Assembly: GCA_023460035.1 (NCBI GenBank)
Contig: JAEWRN010000043.1
Span: 62,001 to 126,000 of the forward strand
Length of the DNA stretch: 64,000 nucleotides
Direction of reading: 5' to 3'
Origin: Bacillota bacterium
GTDB taxonomy: Bacteria; Bacillota; Clostridia; Oscillospirales; Ruminococcaceae
Part shown: positions 1 to 8,359 of the stretch, in pieces
Layout of the letters: each line of letters opens with the position of its first letter
Position numbering within the stretch: the stretch's first letter is position 1
Translations under genes and position numbers: made by a program
Notes under the pieces: model-generated
What the model saw: the letters and a program-made list of their open reading frames with translations, nothing else
What the model was told of the DNA's origin: nothing
Database searches by the model: none

Positions 1-398
1 CCCTCGTCCAATGTAGCAATGTGCCAATCCGGGTTGAGAATTTCAATCTCTGCATCCTGCTGGATGCTGCCGGCAGTCACTTCGCACTCTCCACTGGCCT
101 CGATCCGAACGGTTTTGGGCCCTTCGGAATACAGTTTAGCGCGAACGCCCTTCAGGTTCAGGACGATCTCGGTCACGTCCTCTTTCACACCCTCGATTGT
201 CGAGAATTCATGAACCACACCGTCGATTTTCATCGAGGTGATCGCCACGCCCGGCAGAGAGGAAAGAAGCACTCGGCGCAGGCTGTTGCCCAGCGTCGTA
301 CCGAAACCACGCTCCAACGGCTCTACGACAAACTTGCCGTAGCGGCCGTCCGCGCTGAGGGTAGCTGTATCAATTTTCGGCCTTTCGATCTCAATCAT
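1..398 (-). CDS. rpoA: RNA polymerase alpha subunit, N-terminal part (cut by window edge)
   Basis: The alpha subunit nucleates assembly of core RNA polymerase. The first 132 codons are present, beginning MIEIERPKIDT and containing the alpha-NTD stretch with PLERGFGTTLGNSLRRVLLS, the segment that forms the dimer interface. The ATG follows an AGGAGGG-like ribosome binding site. It is the last visible gene of the alpha part of the ribosomal superoperon, 72 bp after rpsD. The rest of the gene, including the C-terminal domain, lies outside the window. Confidence 0.97.
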   Translation of the reverse strand, partial: MIEIERPKIDTATLSADGRYGKFVVEPLERGFGTTLGNSLRRVLLSSLPGVAITSMKIDGVVHEFSTIEGVKEDVTEIVLNLKGVRAKLYSEGPKTVRIEASGECEVTAGSIQQDAEIEILNPDWHIATLDE

Positions 399-470
399 TC
401 AAAAACCCTCCTTGTAAAGCAAAGGCACAGCCTTCGCCATAGATTCGCATTCCCTATGCTACTTATCGGG

Positions 471-1091
471 TTATTTGGAATAAAGCTCAACGATGAGATG
501 CTCTGCAACGTCGAAATCGATATCAGCACGGTCGGGCAGGCGGGTAACGGTGGTCTTGAAGTTATCCTTGTCAACCGTCATCCATACCGGGGTCGGGCGG
601 CCTGCATTCTTCTCGACGCTCTCTTTGATCTTTTCACAGTCACGGGTGCGAAGCTCCACCACGTCGCCCTCTTTCATGAGATACGACGGGATGTTGACGA
701 TCTCCCCGTTGACGGTGAAGTGACGGTGCAGCACCAGCTGCCGTGCCTCGGCACGGCTCATGGCGAACCCGGCGCGATAGACGATATTGTCCATTCTGCT
801 TTCAAGGATCCGAAGCAGATTTTCGCCGGTCATCCCGGGCTTGCGCTCGGCGATGTCGAAATATTTGCGGAACTGGCTCTCCAGAACGCCATAGTATTTC
901 TTGGCTTTCTGTTTTGCACGCAGCTGAACGCCGTACTCAGAGACCTTTTTGCGGGCCTGGCCATGCTGGCCGGGGGCAAAGTTTCTGCGGGTAAGCGCGC
1001 ACTTGTCGGAATAGCAGCGTTCGCCCTTCAAAAAGAGCTTCTGGCCTTCACGACGGCACTGGCGGCATACTGCGCCTGTATATCTTGCCAT
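471..1091 (-). CDS. rpsD: 30S ribosomal protein S4, zinc-binding form
   Basis: S4 is a primary 16S rRNA binder that starts assembly of the small-subunit body. The 206-residue length is normal. The N-terminus carries four cysteines (CRQC near residue 9, then CYSDKC near residue 26), marking the zinc-containing form. The S4 RNA-binding domain occupies about residues 95-155 (RLDN-like segment SRMDNIVYRAGFA). It sits between rpsK and rpoA, the usual Firmicutes order. S4 often represses alpha-operon translation; I did not identify its mRNA target here. Confidence 0.98.
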   Translation of the reverse strand: MARYTGAVCRQCRREGQKLFLKGERCYSDKCALTRRNFAPGQHGQARKKVSEYGVQLRAKQKAKKYYGVLESQFRKYFDIAERKPGMTGENLLRILESRMDNIVYRAGFAMSRAEARQLVLHRHFTVNGEIVNIPSYLMKEGDVVELRTRDCEKIKESVEKNAGRPTPVWMTVDKDNFKTTVTRLPDRADIDFDVAEHLIVELYSK

Positions 1092-1110
1092 TCTTTTCCC
1101 TCCTTATGAA

Positions 1111-1515
1111 TTATACGCGACGGCGCTTGGGCGGGCGGCAGCCATTGTGGGGAATGGGGGTAACGTCCTTGATCAAATTTACCTCCAAGCCGGCCGCCTG
1201 CAAAGCGCGAATCGCAGCCTCACGGCCCTGGCCCGGGCCCTTAACGAAAACCTCAACGGATTTCAGGCCGTGCTCCATTGCAGCCTTTGCGGCAGTTTCC
1301 GCAGCTGTCTGTGCAGCATACGGGGTGCTTTTTCTTGAACCACGGAAGCCAAGACCACCGGTGCTGGACCAGGAAATCGCATTGCCCTGCACGTCGGTGA
1401 TGGTCACAATGGTATTGTTGAACGTGCTTTGGATGTGTGCCTGACCGCGATCGATATTTTTACGCTCGCGTTTACGGCGCACTGCAGTTTTCTTAGCAGC
1501 AGCTTTTGTTGCCAT
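1111..1515 (-). CDS. rpsK: 30S ribosomal protein S11
   Basis: S11 lies on the 30S platform next to the mRNA exit region. The 134-residue product has the family core (AHIQSTFNNTIVTITD, SSTGGLGFRGSRKSTPYAAQ) and the basic end NGCRPPKRRRV. It follows rpsM by 18 bp with a GGAGGG ribosome binding site. Nothing unusual was seen. Confidence 0.98.
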   Translation of the reverse strand: MATKAAAKKTAVRRKRERKNIDRGQAHIQSTFNNTIVTITDVQGNAISWSSTGGLGFRGSRKSTPYAAQTAAETAAKAAMEHGLKSVEVFVKGPGQGREAAIRALQAAGLEVNLIKDVTPIPHNGCRPPKRRRV

Positions 1516-1533
1516 AACCTTTCCCTCCTATGG

Positions 1534-1902
1534 TTACTTTTTCTTGTTGGCGACCGTGCGCTTCGGGCCCTTGCGGGTACGTGCGTTGGTCTTGCTGCGC
1601 TGGCCGCGCACAGGCAGGCCTCTGCGGTGACGGACACCGCGGTAGCAGCCAATTTCGGTCAAGCGCTTAATGTCGAGCGCCACGTTGCGGCGAAGGTCGC
1701 CCTCAACGGTGAAGTGTTTGTCAATATATTCACGAATGAGGTTTTCTTCGTCCGGGGTGAGGTCCTTCACGCGGGTATCGGGACTGATCTTAGTCGAATC
1801 AAGGATCTCTTTCGCGGCGCTGCGGCCAATACCAAAAATATAGGTCAGGCCAATTTCGACGCGTTTTTCTCTGGGCAGGTCAACTCCGGCTATACGTGCC
1901 AT
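1534..1902 (-). CDS. rpsM: 30S ribosomal protein S13
   Basis: S13 is at the head of the 30S subunit and contacts the 50S subunit and P-site tRNA. The 122-residue sequence starts MARIAGVDLPREKRVEIGL and ends in the typical basic tail (RGLPVRGQRSKTNARTRKG). It follows rpmJ closely, the standard order. Confidence 0.98.
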   Translation of the reverse strand: MARIAGVDLPREKRVEIGLTYIFGIGRSAAKEILDSTKISPDTRVKDLTPDEENLIREYIDKHFTVEGDLRRNVALDIKRLTEIGCYRGVRHRRGLPVRGQRSKTNARTRKGPKRTVANKKK

Positions 1903-1937
1903 AATTCCCTTGCACCTCCTGTTCTGTTAATTGCGTC

Positions 1938-2051
1938 TTAACCCTGACGCTGTTTGTGTTTCGGATTGGGGCAGATCACCATCACGCGACCTTTGCGCTT
2001 GATGACCTTGCACTTTTCGCACATCGGCTTTACGGAAGGCTTTACCTTCAT
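1938..2051 (-). CDS. rpmJ: 50S ribosomal protein L36 (37 residues)
   Basis: A 38-codon reading frame between infA and rpsM starts MKVKPSVKPMCEKCKVIKR and ends HKQRQG. The Cys-X2-Cys, a third Cys and a His (CPNPKH) form the zinc site of C+ type L36. An AAGGAGGT-like ribosome binding site precedes the ATG. It is too short for most ORF cut-offs, but position and sequence are unmistakable. Confidence 0.97.
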   Translation of the reverse strand: MKVKPSVKPMCEKCKVIKRKGRVMVICPNPKHKQRQG

Positions 2052-2076
2052 AATGGGTACCTCCTTAATCGCGCCC

Positions 2077-2295
2077 TTACTTCGAGCGCCATGTAATGCG
2101 CCCTTTGGTCAGATCGTAGGGCGACATCTCTATCGTTACTTTATCGCCGGGCAGAATGCGGATAAAGTTCATCCGCAGCTTGCCGGAGATGTGTGCCAGT
2201 AAGCGATGACCGTTCTGAAGCTCTACCTGGAACATGGCGTTCGGCATCGCCTCGATGACGGTCCCTTCTACTTCAATGACATCGTCTTTTGACAA
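2077..2295 (-). CDS. infA: Translation initiation factor IF-1
   Basis: IF-1 occupies the 30S A site during initiation. The 72-residue OB-fold protein begins MSKDDVIEVEGTVIEAMPNA and ends KGRITWRSK, as in the family. The start is TTG, seven bases after an AGGGGGG ribosome binding site; no ATG fits the conserved N-terminus. It lies between the KOW gene and rpmJ. Confidence 0.97.
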   Translation of the reverse strand: MSKDDVIEVEGTVIEAMPNAMFQVELQNGHRLLAHISGKLRMNFIRILPGDKVTIEMSPYDLTKGRITWRSK

Positions 2296-2309
2296 GCGGC
2301 AACCCCCCT

Positions 2310-2567
2310 TCAGGTCGTCTGTGGCATTGCCGAAAGCTGTTCGGCAATCGCCTGTGTGAGCAATTTGTCGTTTTCCATCAAAGCAGGCGGCAGCACCTTC
2401 GCCGTCATGGCGAGGTGCGCGGGGTTCTTCGCCTTGGGCTTTGCCAGCTTGTGCTGGCTGCCGTTGGCGACGAGCACCCTGCCGTTCTGCTCGGCAAGAA
2501 CTGCAAAATACAGCCCTTTGTCCCGCCCTGCCTTAGAGCATACGATGCGGCCTCTTGTGAAGTCCAT
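2310..2567 (-). CDS. KOW-motif RNA-binding protein (L14e/L6e/L27e-like)
   Basis: An 85-residue protein starting MDFTRGRIVCSKAGRDKG. The pattern of a hydrophobic turn followed by GRDKG and LVANGSQHKLAKPKAKNPAHL matches the small KOW-domain proteins found between map and infA in Firmicutes, usually annotated as RNA-binding or ribosomal L14e/L6e/L27e-like. Its exact role is unknown. It is tightly packed: 11 bp after map and 14 bp before infA. Confidence 0.9.
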   Translation of the reverse strand: MDFTRGRIVCSKAGRDKGLYFAVLAEQNGRVLVANGSQHKLAKPKAKNPAHLAMTAKVLPPALMENDKLLTQAIAEQLSAMPQTT

Positions 2568-2578
2568 CCGCTACCTCC

Positions 2579-3331
2579 TCAGGCTGGGTCGGTCAGAATG
2601 ACGGGCCCGTTCGTGGTAATCACGATTGAGCGCTCAAAGTGGGCGCTCAGTGACCCGTCCTTCGTTTTGACGCCCCATCCGTCAGGCATCTGCCGGACAG
2701 CGACCGCGCCCGCATTGACCATGGGCTCTACCGCCAGTGTCATGCCGGGTACCAGCCGCGCCCCGCGCCCCGGGTGCCCGAAATTGGGGACCTCCGGGTC
2801 TTCGTGCAGCTCACGGCCAAGGCCGTGACCTACATATTCGCGTACGACGGAAAAACCGTTTTTTTCGACATACTCCTGAATCGCGTGTGAAATGTCCCCG
2901 ATGCGGTTGCCCACAACGGCGGCTTTCAGCCCCTCAAAGAAGGACTGCTTCGTGACTTCGATCAGGCGTTTTGCCTCTTCGCTCACCTCGCCCGCCATAA
3001 AGGTGCCGGCGTTGTCGCCATGCCAGCCCTTATAAAGCGCGCCGGTGTCGATGCTCACAATATCCCCCTCGCGTATCACCTCTGCGGTGCTGGGAATGCC
3101 GTGGATGACGGTATCGTTCAGCGAGATGCACGCCGATGCCGGAAAGCCGTACAGGCCGAGAAAGTTCGGCTTAGCCCCCTGGCTGAGGATATAATCGTGG
3201 ATGACCTTGTTCACGTGGGCGGTGGTGACGCCGGGGCGTACCGCTTCGCCGCCAAGCTGTAATGCCCGTGCGGAAATGCGGCCTGCCTCACGCATCAATT
3301 TAATTTCCTGCGGTGTCTTAACCGAGATCAC
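2579..3331 (-). CDS. map: Methionine aminopeptidase, type I
   Basis: Removes the N-terminal methionine from nascent proteins. The 250-residue length and motifs fit type Ia enzymes: GFPASACISLNDTVIHG, the first metal Asp in DTGALYKGWHGDNAGTF, the catalytic His in GHGLGRELHEDP, and the metal Glu residues in the TLAVEPMV region. The start is GTG and overlaps the adk stop by four bases (GTGA), suggesting translational coupling. Confidence 0.97.
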   Translation of the reverse strand: MISVKTPQEIKLMREAGRISARALQLGGEAVRPGVTTAHVNKVIHDYILSQGAKPNFLGLYGFPASACISLNDTVIHGIPSTAEVIREGDIVSIDTGALYKGWHGDNAGTFMAGEVSEEAKRLIEVTKQSFFEGLKAAVVGNRIGDISHAIQEYVEKNGFSVVREYVGHGLGRELHEDPEVPNFGHPGRGARLVPGMTLAVEPMVNAGAVAVRQMPDGWGVKTKDGSLSAHFERSIVITTNGPVILTDPA

Positions 3332-3966
3332 TCTGTTACCCCCAGAGCTTTTAAGACCAGGGCGGTCGTATCTGCGACCTCTTCCTGACCTTCTACGACA
3401 GCCAGCTTACCGCGGGCCGCGTAAAACTCCTTCAAAGGTTCGGTCTGCTCGTGGTAGACCGCCAAACGCTCGAGCACGGTGGAGGGCTCGTCATCCTTAC
3501 GGATGATCAGCTCGCCGCCGCACCGGTCGCACTTGGTGGGGTCGGCTGAAGGCTTGTAGACGGTGTGGTAGCTTGCGCCGCAGGAGGCACAAACCCGACG
3601 GACAGAGAGGCGGCGGACGATCGACTCGTCCGCAACTTCAATGTCCAAAACCTTGTCGATCTCAATTCCCATCTGTTCAATGGCCTCGGCCTGGGCGACC
3701 GTGCGGGGCACGCCGTCCAAAATAAAGCCTCTCTCGCAGTCGGGCTCATTCAGCCGCTCTTTGATGATACCGATAATGATATCGTCCGGCACCAGCTTGC
3801 CTCCTTCGATGAAGGCTTTGGCCTTTTGGCCCATTTCGGTGCCGGTTTTCACGGCTTCCCGAATAATGTTGCCGGTGCTGACAGCGGGGATCGAGAGTTT
3901 ATCACAGATTATTTCGGCCTGGGTGCCTTTGCCGGCGCCCGGTGCGCCCAAAAGAATCAGTTTCAT
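3328..3966 (-). CDS. adk: Adenylate kinase, zinc-LID form
   Basis: Interconverts ATP and AMP with two ADP. The 212-residue protein has the P-loop GAPGAGKGTQ at residues 7-16 and the long LID with CASC and CDRC (about residues 126-152), a four-cysteine zinc site typical of Gram-positive enzymes. It sits between secY and map, 15 bp after secY, and overlaps map by four bases. Confidence 0.97.
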   Translation of the reverse strand: MKLILLGAPGAGKGTQAEIICDKLSIPAVSTGNIIREAVKTGTEMGQKAKAFIEGGKLVPDDIIIGIIKERLNEPDCERGFILDGVPRTVAQAEAIEQMGIEIDKVLDIEVADESIVRRLSVRRVCASCGASYHTVYKPSADPTKCDRCGGELIIRKDDEPSTVLERLAVYHEQTEPLKEFYAARGKLAVVEGQEEVADTTALVLKALGVTE

Positions 3967-3981
3967 TCCGCTCGCCTCCTG

Positions 3982-5358
3982 TTACTCCAAAAAGCCCTTG
4001 TGGTGACGCATCAGCATAAAGCTTTCCAGCTGACGGGCAGTGTCAAGTGCCACGCCGACCACGATGAGCAGGGATGTACCGCCCAACTGAACAGGGATAC
4101 CTGTCAGGTTGCCGACGACAATCGGCAGCAGCGCAACGATCATCAGGAAAATTGCCCCGATGAAGGTGATCTTACCGAGCACCTTGACAATGAAGTCTGT
4201 GGTCGGCTTGCCCGGGCGAATACCGGGGATCGCGCCATTGTTTTTACGCAGGTTGTTCGCGATCTCGACCGGGTTGTACTGAATGGCGACATAGAAATAG
4301 TTGAACGCGAGGATCAGCATAGCATAGATGATCGCGTAGGCGACGCCATTGTAGTTGAACCAGCCCAGAAAAGTGGACCAGAAACCGGTGCCGGTAATGT
4401 TAAAGATGGATTTGATGGTGCCGGGGATGGAGATCAGCGACGAGGCGAAGATGACCGGCATAACACCGCTCATATTGACCTTGATGGGGATGTGTGTCGC
4501 CTGACCGCCATACATCTTGCGGCCCACTACGCGCTTTGCGTACTGTACCGGGATGCGGCGTTCCCCGTTGGTCATCACCACCACAAATACCACGCTGCCC
4601 AGCAGGATAACTGCAATCAGCAGCAGGTACAGGATGTAATACCACGGGTAAGCCTGTGCGCCATCGGCAGTGAAGTAATAGGTCGTGCCGCTGATGGACA
4701 GGGGCTGCAGAGAACCGCCCGCCTGAAAGCCGGCGATGATGCCGCGCACATAGGTGTAAATCTGTGCGGGCATGCGGCCCAGGCGCGAGACGATGCCCGC
4801 AAAAATCAGCAGCGAGATACCGTTGCCAATGCCCTTGCGGTCAATCTGCTCGCCCAGCCACATGATGAGCATGGAGCCGGCCGTGAAGGCGACCACGATA
4901 ACAGCAGCGACGAACCAGCCCTGCCAGCCTTCGGTGTACTGCACTGCGCCTTTGTTTTTCAGCAGCAGATAGTACGCGATGGCCAGTGCCAGCGCAATGC
5001 CTGCACCGGTGTACCGGGTGATGCGGTTCATCTTGCGGCGGCCCTCTTCGCCCTCCTGAGACAGCCGCTCCAGCGCGGGGATCGCGACCGCAAGCAGCTG
5101 AATGATGATGGAGGCGTTGATGTACGGGGTCACCGACAAGGCAAACAAGGTTGCCTGTGCAAACGCGCCGCCGGTCAGCAAGTTGATGTAACCCAGCATG
5201 CTGCCGGTCGCGTTGACCATGTCTTTCAGAACAGAAGCATCAAGATAGGGTACCGGGATTGCGACGCCGACACGGAAAATGACGATGATCATCAGCGTAT
5301 AAATCAGCTTTTTGCGAAGATCTTCGATTTTCCAGGCGTTTTTAAGTGTTTTGAACAC
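3982..5358 (-). CDS. secY: Protein translocase channel subunit SecY
   Basis: The 458-residue membrane protein forms the Sec channel. It starts with a GTG one base after the rplO stop and begins MFKTLKNAWKIEDLRKKLIY. Ten hydrophobic segments are visible, with the family features AIPVPYLD after TM1, SVTPYINASII in TM2, and cytoplasmic loops near GERRIPVQYAKR and GIRPGKPT. The order spc operon-secY-adk-map is standard. Confidence 0.98.
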   Translation of the reverse strand: MFKTLKNAWKIEDLRKKLIYTLMIIVIFRVGVAIPVPYLDASVLKDMVNATGSMLGYINLLTGGAFAQATLFALSVTPYINASIIIQLLAVAIPALERLSQEGEEGRRKMNRITRYTGAGIALALAIAYYLLLKNKGAVQYTEGWQGWFVAAVIVVAFTAGSMLIMWLGEQIDRKGIGNGISLLIFAGIVSRLGRMPAQIYTYVRGIIAGFQAGGSLQPLSISGTTYYFTADGAQAYPWYYILYLLLIAVILLGSVVFVVVMTNGERRIPVQYAKRVVGRKMYGGQATHIPIKVNMSGVMPVIFASSLISIPGTIKSIFNITGTGFWSTFLGWFNYNGVAYAIIYAMLILAFNYFYVAIQYNPVEIANNLRKNNGAIPGIRPGKPTTDFIVKVLGKITFIGAIFLMIVALLPIVVGNLTGIPVQLGGTSLLIVVGVALDTARQLESFMLMRHHKGFLE

Positions 5359-5359
5359 T

Positions 5360-5797
5360 TTACTTCACCTCGGCCTTTCCGCCGGCCTTCTCAATCTTCT
5401 CCTTTGCGGAGGCAGTGAAAGCAGCGACCTCAACGGTGAGCTTCTTTTCAAGCTCGCCATTTCCAAGTACTTTAACGCCGTCGTTGACTTTTTTGATCAG
5501 ACCTGCCTTCAGCAGGGCCGCAGTATCGACCACGGCGCCGTCCTCGAAGCGGTTGAGATCGCTGATCTTGACGGTGGTGTAAACAGTAGCGAAGATGTTG
5601 TTAAAACCGCGTTTGGGCAAACGGCGCTGCAACGGCATCTGGCCGCCTTCAAAGCCCGCTTTCTTTACGCCCGAACGTGCTTTCTGGCCCTTATGGCCGT
5701 AACCGGCAGTCTTACCGTTACCGGTAGCTGCGCCACGGCCCTTACGCTTTACAGCGCGACTTGCACCCTCGGCGGGTTTCAATTCATGGAGCATCAT
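5360..5797 (-). CDS. rplO: 50S ribosomal protein L15
   Basis: 145 residues starting MMLHELKPAEGASRAVKRK, with the Gly-rich N-terminal arm (GRGAATGNGKTAGYGHKGQKA) that penetrates 23S rRNA. It precedes secY with a one-base gap, so the two are probably translationally coupled. Confidence 0.97.
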   Translation of the reverse strand: MMLHELKPAEGASRAVKRKGRGAATGNGKTAGYGHKGQKARSGVKKAGFEGGQMPLQRRLPKRGFNNIFATVYTTVKISDLNRFEDGAVVDTAALLKAGLIKKVNDGVKVLGNGELEKKLTVEVAAFTASAKEKIEKAGGKAEVK

Positions 5798-5820
5798 AAC
5801 AGTAGTGCACCTCCTTGCTT

Positions 5821-6252
5821 TTACGCGTTGGTAACCTCGACGAGGTGAGAAATCTTATCCAGCTTACCGCGGGTAGCCACGTTGTCGGGCTGCACGCAGA
5901 TATTGCCGATTTTCTTCAGGCCCAAAGAATGGGCGGTCGCGATCTGCTTTTCCTTGCGGCCGGTCAGGCTGCGAACCAGCTTGATCTTCAGCACGGCGGC
6001 TTCTTTCGCAGCGGCCTTTTTCGCGGGGGCCTTCTTGGCAGCAGGCTTCTTCGCGGGGGCCTTTTCGGCGGCGGCTTCTGCTGCGGGTGCCTTTTCGGCA
6101 GCCTTTTTCGCAGGGGCCTTGGCGGCTTTCTTTGCCGGTGCCTTTTCAGCGTCGGCCTTCTTCGCCGGTGCCTTTTTGGCTGCGGTTTTCTTCGCAGGGG
6201 CCTTCTCGGCGGCGGTCTCCTCGGCCGCTACGGTCTTTTTCTCTTCTGCCAT
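5821..6252 (-). CDS. rpmD: 50S ribosomal protein L30 with a long Lys/Ala/Pro-rich N-terminal extension
   Basis: The C-terminal part, about residues 87-143, is a complete bacterial L30 (VLKIKLVRSLTGRKEKQIAT, then NICVQPDNVATRGKLDKISHLVEV). Ordinary bacterial L30 is only about 60 residues. Here it is preceded by about 86 residues built almost wholly of Lys, Ala, Pro and Glu, with six copies of APAKK at residues 18, 28, 38, 46, 65 and 75. This resembles histone-H1-like or other nucleic-acid-binding tails. The ATG at 6252 follows an AAGGAGGC site, whereas I see no good ribosome binding site just before the L30 core, so the extension is probably translated. Its function is unknown. Confidence 0.93.
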   Translation of the reverse strand: MAEEKKTVAAEETAAEKAPAKKTAAKKAPAKKADAEKAPAKKAAKAPAKKAAEKAPAAEAAAEKAPAKKPAAKKAPAKKAAAKEAAVLKIKLVRSLTGRKEKQIATAHSLGLKKIGNICVQPDNVATRGKLDKISHLVEVTNA

Positions 6253-6265
6253 GGGTTTCGCCTCC

Positions 6266-6775
6266 TTAACCTAAAATTTCTTTTACGGTCTTGCCGCGCA
6301 CAGCGGCAACCTGCTCTACGGTACGCAGGCTCTTCAGGCCGTTGCAGGTGGCGATAACCACGTTGCAGGGGTTGCTTGAGCGAACGCACTTGGTACGAAT
6401 GTCACGGATGCCCGCAACCTCGAGTACCGCACGCACCGGGCCGCCTGCAATCAGGCCGGTACCGGCTGCCGCCGGGCGAAGGATCACGCGGCCGGCACCA
6501 AAAATGCCAAGCGTCTCATGCGGGATCGTTGTGCCCTTGAGCGAAACGGTGAACATGTTTTTCTTTGCGTCTTCAATGCCCTTGCGGATCGCCTCAGGCA
6601 CCTCGGAGGCCTTGCCCAGACCATAGCCGATTTTACCCTTACCGTCGCCAACTACGACCAGAGCGGAAAACTTGAAGATACGGCCGCCCTTTACGGTTTT
6701 GGATACGCGGTTGATGGCGACAACTTTCTCCTGATATTCCTGGTCCGCAGGGTTCTGTCTTCTCTCATATGCCAC
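6266..6775 (-). CDS. rpsE: 30S ribosomal protein S5
   Basis: S5 is involved in decoding accuracy and mRNA unwinding at the entry channel. The 169-residue protein contains the N-terminal RNA-binding domain (VVAINRVSKTVKGGRIFKFS, VVGDGKGKIGYGLGKA) and the C-terminal domain (PAAAGTGLIAGGPVRAVLE). It is 13 bp upstream of the extended rpmD. Confidence 0.98.
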   Translation of the reverse strand: MAYERRQNPADQEYQEKVVAINRVSKTVKGGRIFKFSALVVVGDGKGKIGYGLGKASEVPEAIRKGIEDAKKNMFTVSLKGTTIPHETLGIFGAGRVILRPAAAGTGLIAGGPVRAVLEVAGIRDIRTKCVRSSNPCNVVIATCNGLKSLRTVEQVAAVRGKTVKEILG

Positions 6776-6793
6776 TTTTGTATCCCTCCTTAC

Positions 6794-7153
6794 TCACAGC
6801 TCAAGGCCGCCCTCGCGGGCACCCTCAGCCAGAGCCTTTACACGGCCGTGATAAAGATAACCGCCGCGGTCAAACACGACTTTGTCGATGCCCTTCGCCT
6901 TGGCGGCTTTTGCCACTGCAAGGCCAACTTTCTTGGCGGCTTCGATATTGTTGCCGGCGCCCTCAAACTCTTTTTCCATCGAGGAAGCGCTTGCCAGCGT
7001 CACGCCAGCGACATCGTCGATGACCTGAGCGTAGATATGCGCATTAGAGCGGAAAACATCGAGGCGTGGGCAAGATGCTGTGCCACTGATCTTACCGCGT
7101 ACGCGGCGATGGCGACGAAGACGTGCTTCGTTTTTGTTCGGCTTATTGACCAT
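6794..7153 (-). CDS. rplR: 50S ribosomal protein L18
   Basis: L18 binds 5S rRNA. The 119 residues include the basic N-terminus (RLRRHRRVRGKISGTASCPR), the core RLDVFRSNAHIYAQVIDD, and the C-terminal FDRGGYLYHGRVKALAEGAREGG. Length and order are normal for the spc operon. Confidence 0.97.
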   Translation of the reverse strand: MVNKPNKNEARLRRHRRVRGKISGTASCPRLDVFRSNAHIYAQVIDDVAGVTLASASSMEKEFEGAGNNIEAAKKVGLAVAKAAKAKGIDKVVFDRGGYLYHGRVKALAEGAREGGLEL

Positions 7154-7171
7154 CTTAATTCACTCCTTCGT

Positions 7172-7717
7172 TTATTTTGCGCCCTTGCCGGCTTTACCCT
7201 CTTTATGGGGGACAAATTCGCCAACATAGCGGATGCCTTTGCCCTTGTAAGGCTCGGGCGGACGCTTTTCGCGTACCTGTGCGGCGAATTGGCCGACATG
7301 CTGTTTGTCGATGCCGTGAATGATGATTTTGTTGGCATCGGGGACCTCTATGGTGATGTCACCCTCCTCCGGCACGATGACCTGATGGGAGTAACCAAGG
7401 TTCATGACCAGGTTTGTGCCCTGCTTTGCAGCACGGTAGCCGATACCCTGGATCTCCAGCTCTTTGGTAAAGCCTTTCGAAACGCCCTCGACCATATTGT
7501 TGATCAAGGTGCGGGTCAGGCCGTGCAGAGAGCGAGCCTCTTTTTCATCATTGGGACGGGTCACGGTAATCTCTTCGCCCTGCTTTTCGATTTTCATCAG
7601 CGGGTGAAAAGCGGAATGTAACGTGCCCTTGGGGCCCTTAACGGTAACGTCGTTGCCGTCCAGCGTGACTTCGACGCCCGCGGGAATGACGATGGGTTTT
7701 CTTCCGATTCTCGACAT
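7172..7717 (-). CDS. rplF: 50S ribosomal protein L6
   Basis: 181 residues starting MSRIGRKPIVIPAGVEVTL. The two-domain repeat ends in the signature PEPYKGKGIRYVGEFV, which lies near the sarcin-ricin loop where elongation factors bind. The gene is in its usual position between rpsH and rplR. Confidence 0.98.
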   Translation of the reverse strand: MSRIGRKPIVIPAGVEVTLDGNDVTVKGPKGTLHSAFHPLMKIEKQGEEITVTRPNDEKEARSLHGLTRTLINNMVEGVSKGFTKELEIQGIGYRAAKQGTNLVMNLGYSHQVIVPEEGDITIEVPDANKIIIHGIDKQHVGQFAAQVREKRPPEPYKGKGIRYVGEFVPHKEGKAGKGAK

Positions 7718-7731
7718 TGTCTTGCACCCCC

Positions 7732-8130
7732 TTACCAGATAAAGGCGAGGACTTCGCCGCCGCAGTTTGCTGCGCGCGCGGCTTTGTCGGTCATAACGCC
7801 TTTAGATGTGGAAACAATCGCGGTGCCAAGGCCTTTCATGACCTTCGGCATCTCTTCGCAGTTTGTGTAGATTCGCAGACCGGGTTTCGAGACCCGGCGC
7901 AGACCGGTGATGGCGGAAGCGCCGCTCTCGCCGTATTTCAGAGTGAGGGTGATAACACCCTGCTTATTGTCGTCCTTCACCTGCATGCCCTTGATGTAGC
8001 CCTCGTCTAACAAAATCTGGCTGATCGCCTTCTTCAAGTTAGAAGCCGGAACATCTACAGTGGGGTGCTTCGCAGTGCTGGCATTCCGAATACGGGTGAG
8101 CAGATCAGCGACAGGATCGGTGATATGCAT
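7732..8130 (-). CDS. rpsH: 30S ribosomal protein S8
   Basis: 132 residues starting MHITDPVADLLTRIRNASTA, with the C-terminal rRNA-binding motif TSKGVMTDKAAR and the final GGEVLAFIW. S8 binds the central domain of 16S rRNA and in some bacteria represses the spc operon. No obvious S8 target was examined here. Confidence 0.98.
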   Translation of the reverse strand: MHITDPVADLLTRIRNASTAKHPTVDVPASNLKKAISQILLDEGYIKGMQVKDDNKQGVITLTLKYGESGASAITGLRRVSKPGLRIYTNCEEMPKVMKGLGTAIVSTSKGVMTDKAARAANCGGEVLAFIW

Positions 8131-8160
8131 GCCATGTACCTCCTTTAATGTAGAGTGTTT

Positions 8161-8346
8161 TTACCAACTTGCTTTCCTTACGCCGGGAATCTCACCCTTA
8201 TAGGCAAGCTCCCTGAAGCAGATACGGCAGACGCCGTACTTGCGCAGATAAGCGTGAGGGCGGCCACAGATCTTGCAGCGGTTATAGCCACGGGTGGAGA
8301 ATTTCGGCTCGCGGCTTTGGCGCACTTTCATCGATGTTTTAGCCAT
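8161..8346 (-). CDS. rpsN: 30S ribosomal protein S14, zinc type
   Basis: This 61-residue type Z S14 carries CKICG near residue 24 and CRICF near residue 40, the four-cysteine zinc site. It ends in the conserved GEIPGVRKASW. The short zinc form is the standard S14 in Firmicutes spc operons. Confidence 0.98.
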   Translation of the reverse strand: MAKTSMKVRQSREPKFSTRGYNRCKICGRPHAYLRKYGVCRICFRELAYKGEIPGVRKASW

Positions 8347-8359
8347 TGATTACCCTCCC

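Noticed and set aside
21..1109. Long plus-strand open frame of 362 codons
   Set aside because: It lies antisense to rpoA and rpsD. High GC at third positions opens long antisense frames throughout this genome.
3565..5418. 617-codon plus-strand frame
   Set aside because: Antisense to adk and secY, with His/Asp/Gln-rich composition typical of a shadow frame and no family similarity.
5998..6200. Tandem-repeat-like DNA that might be a repeat array or CRISPR
   Set aside because: The repetition comes from coding of Ala-Pro-Ala-Lys-Lys units in the L30 extension; there are no unique spacers.
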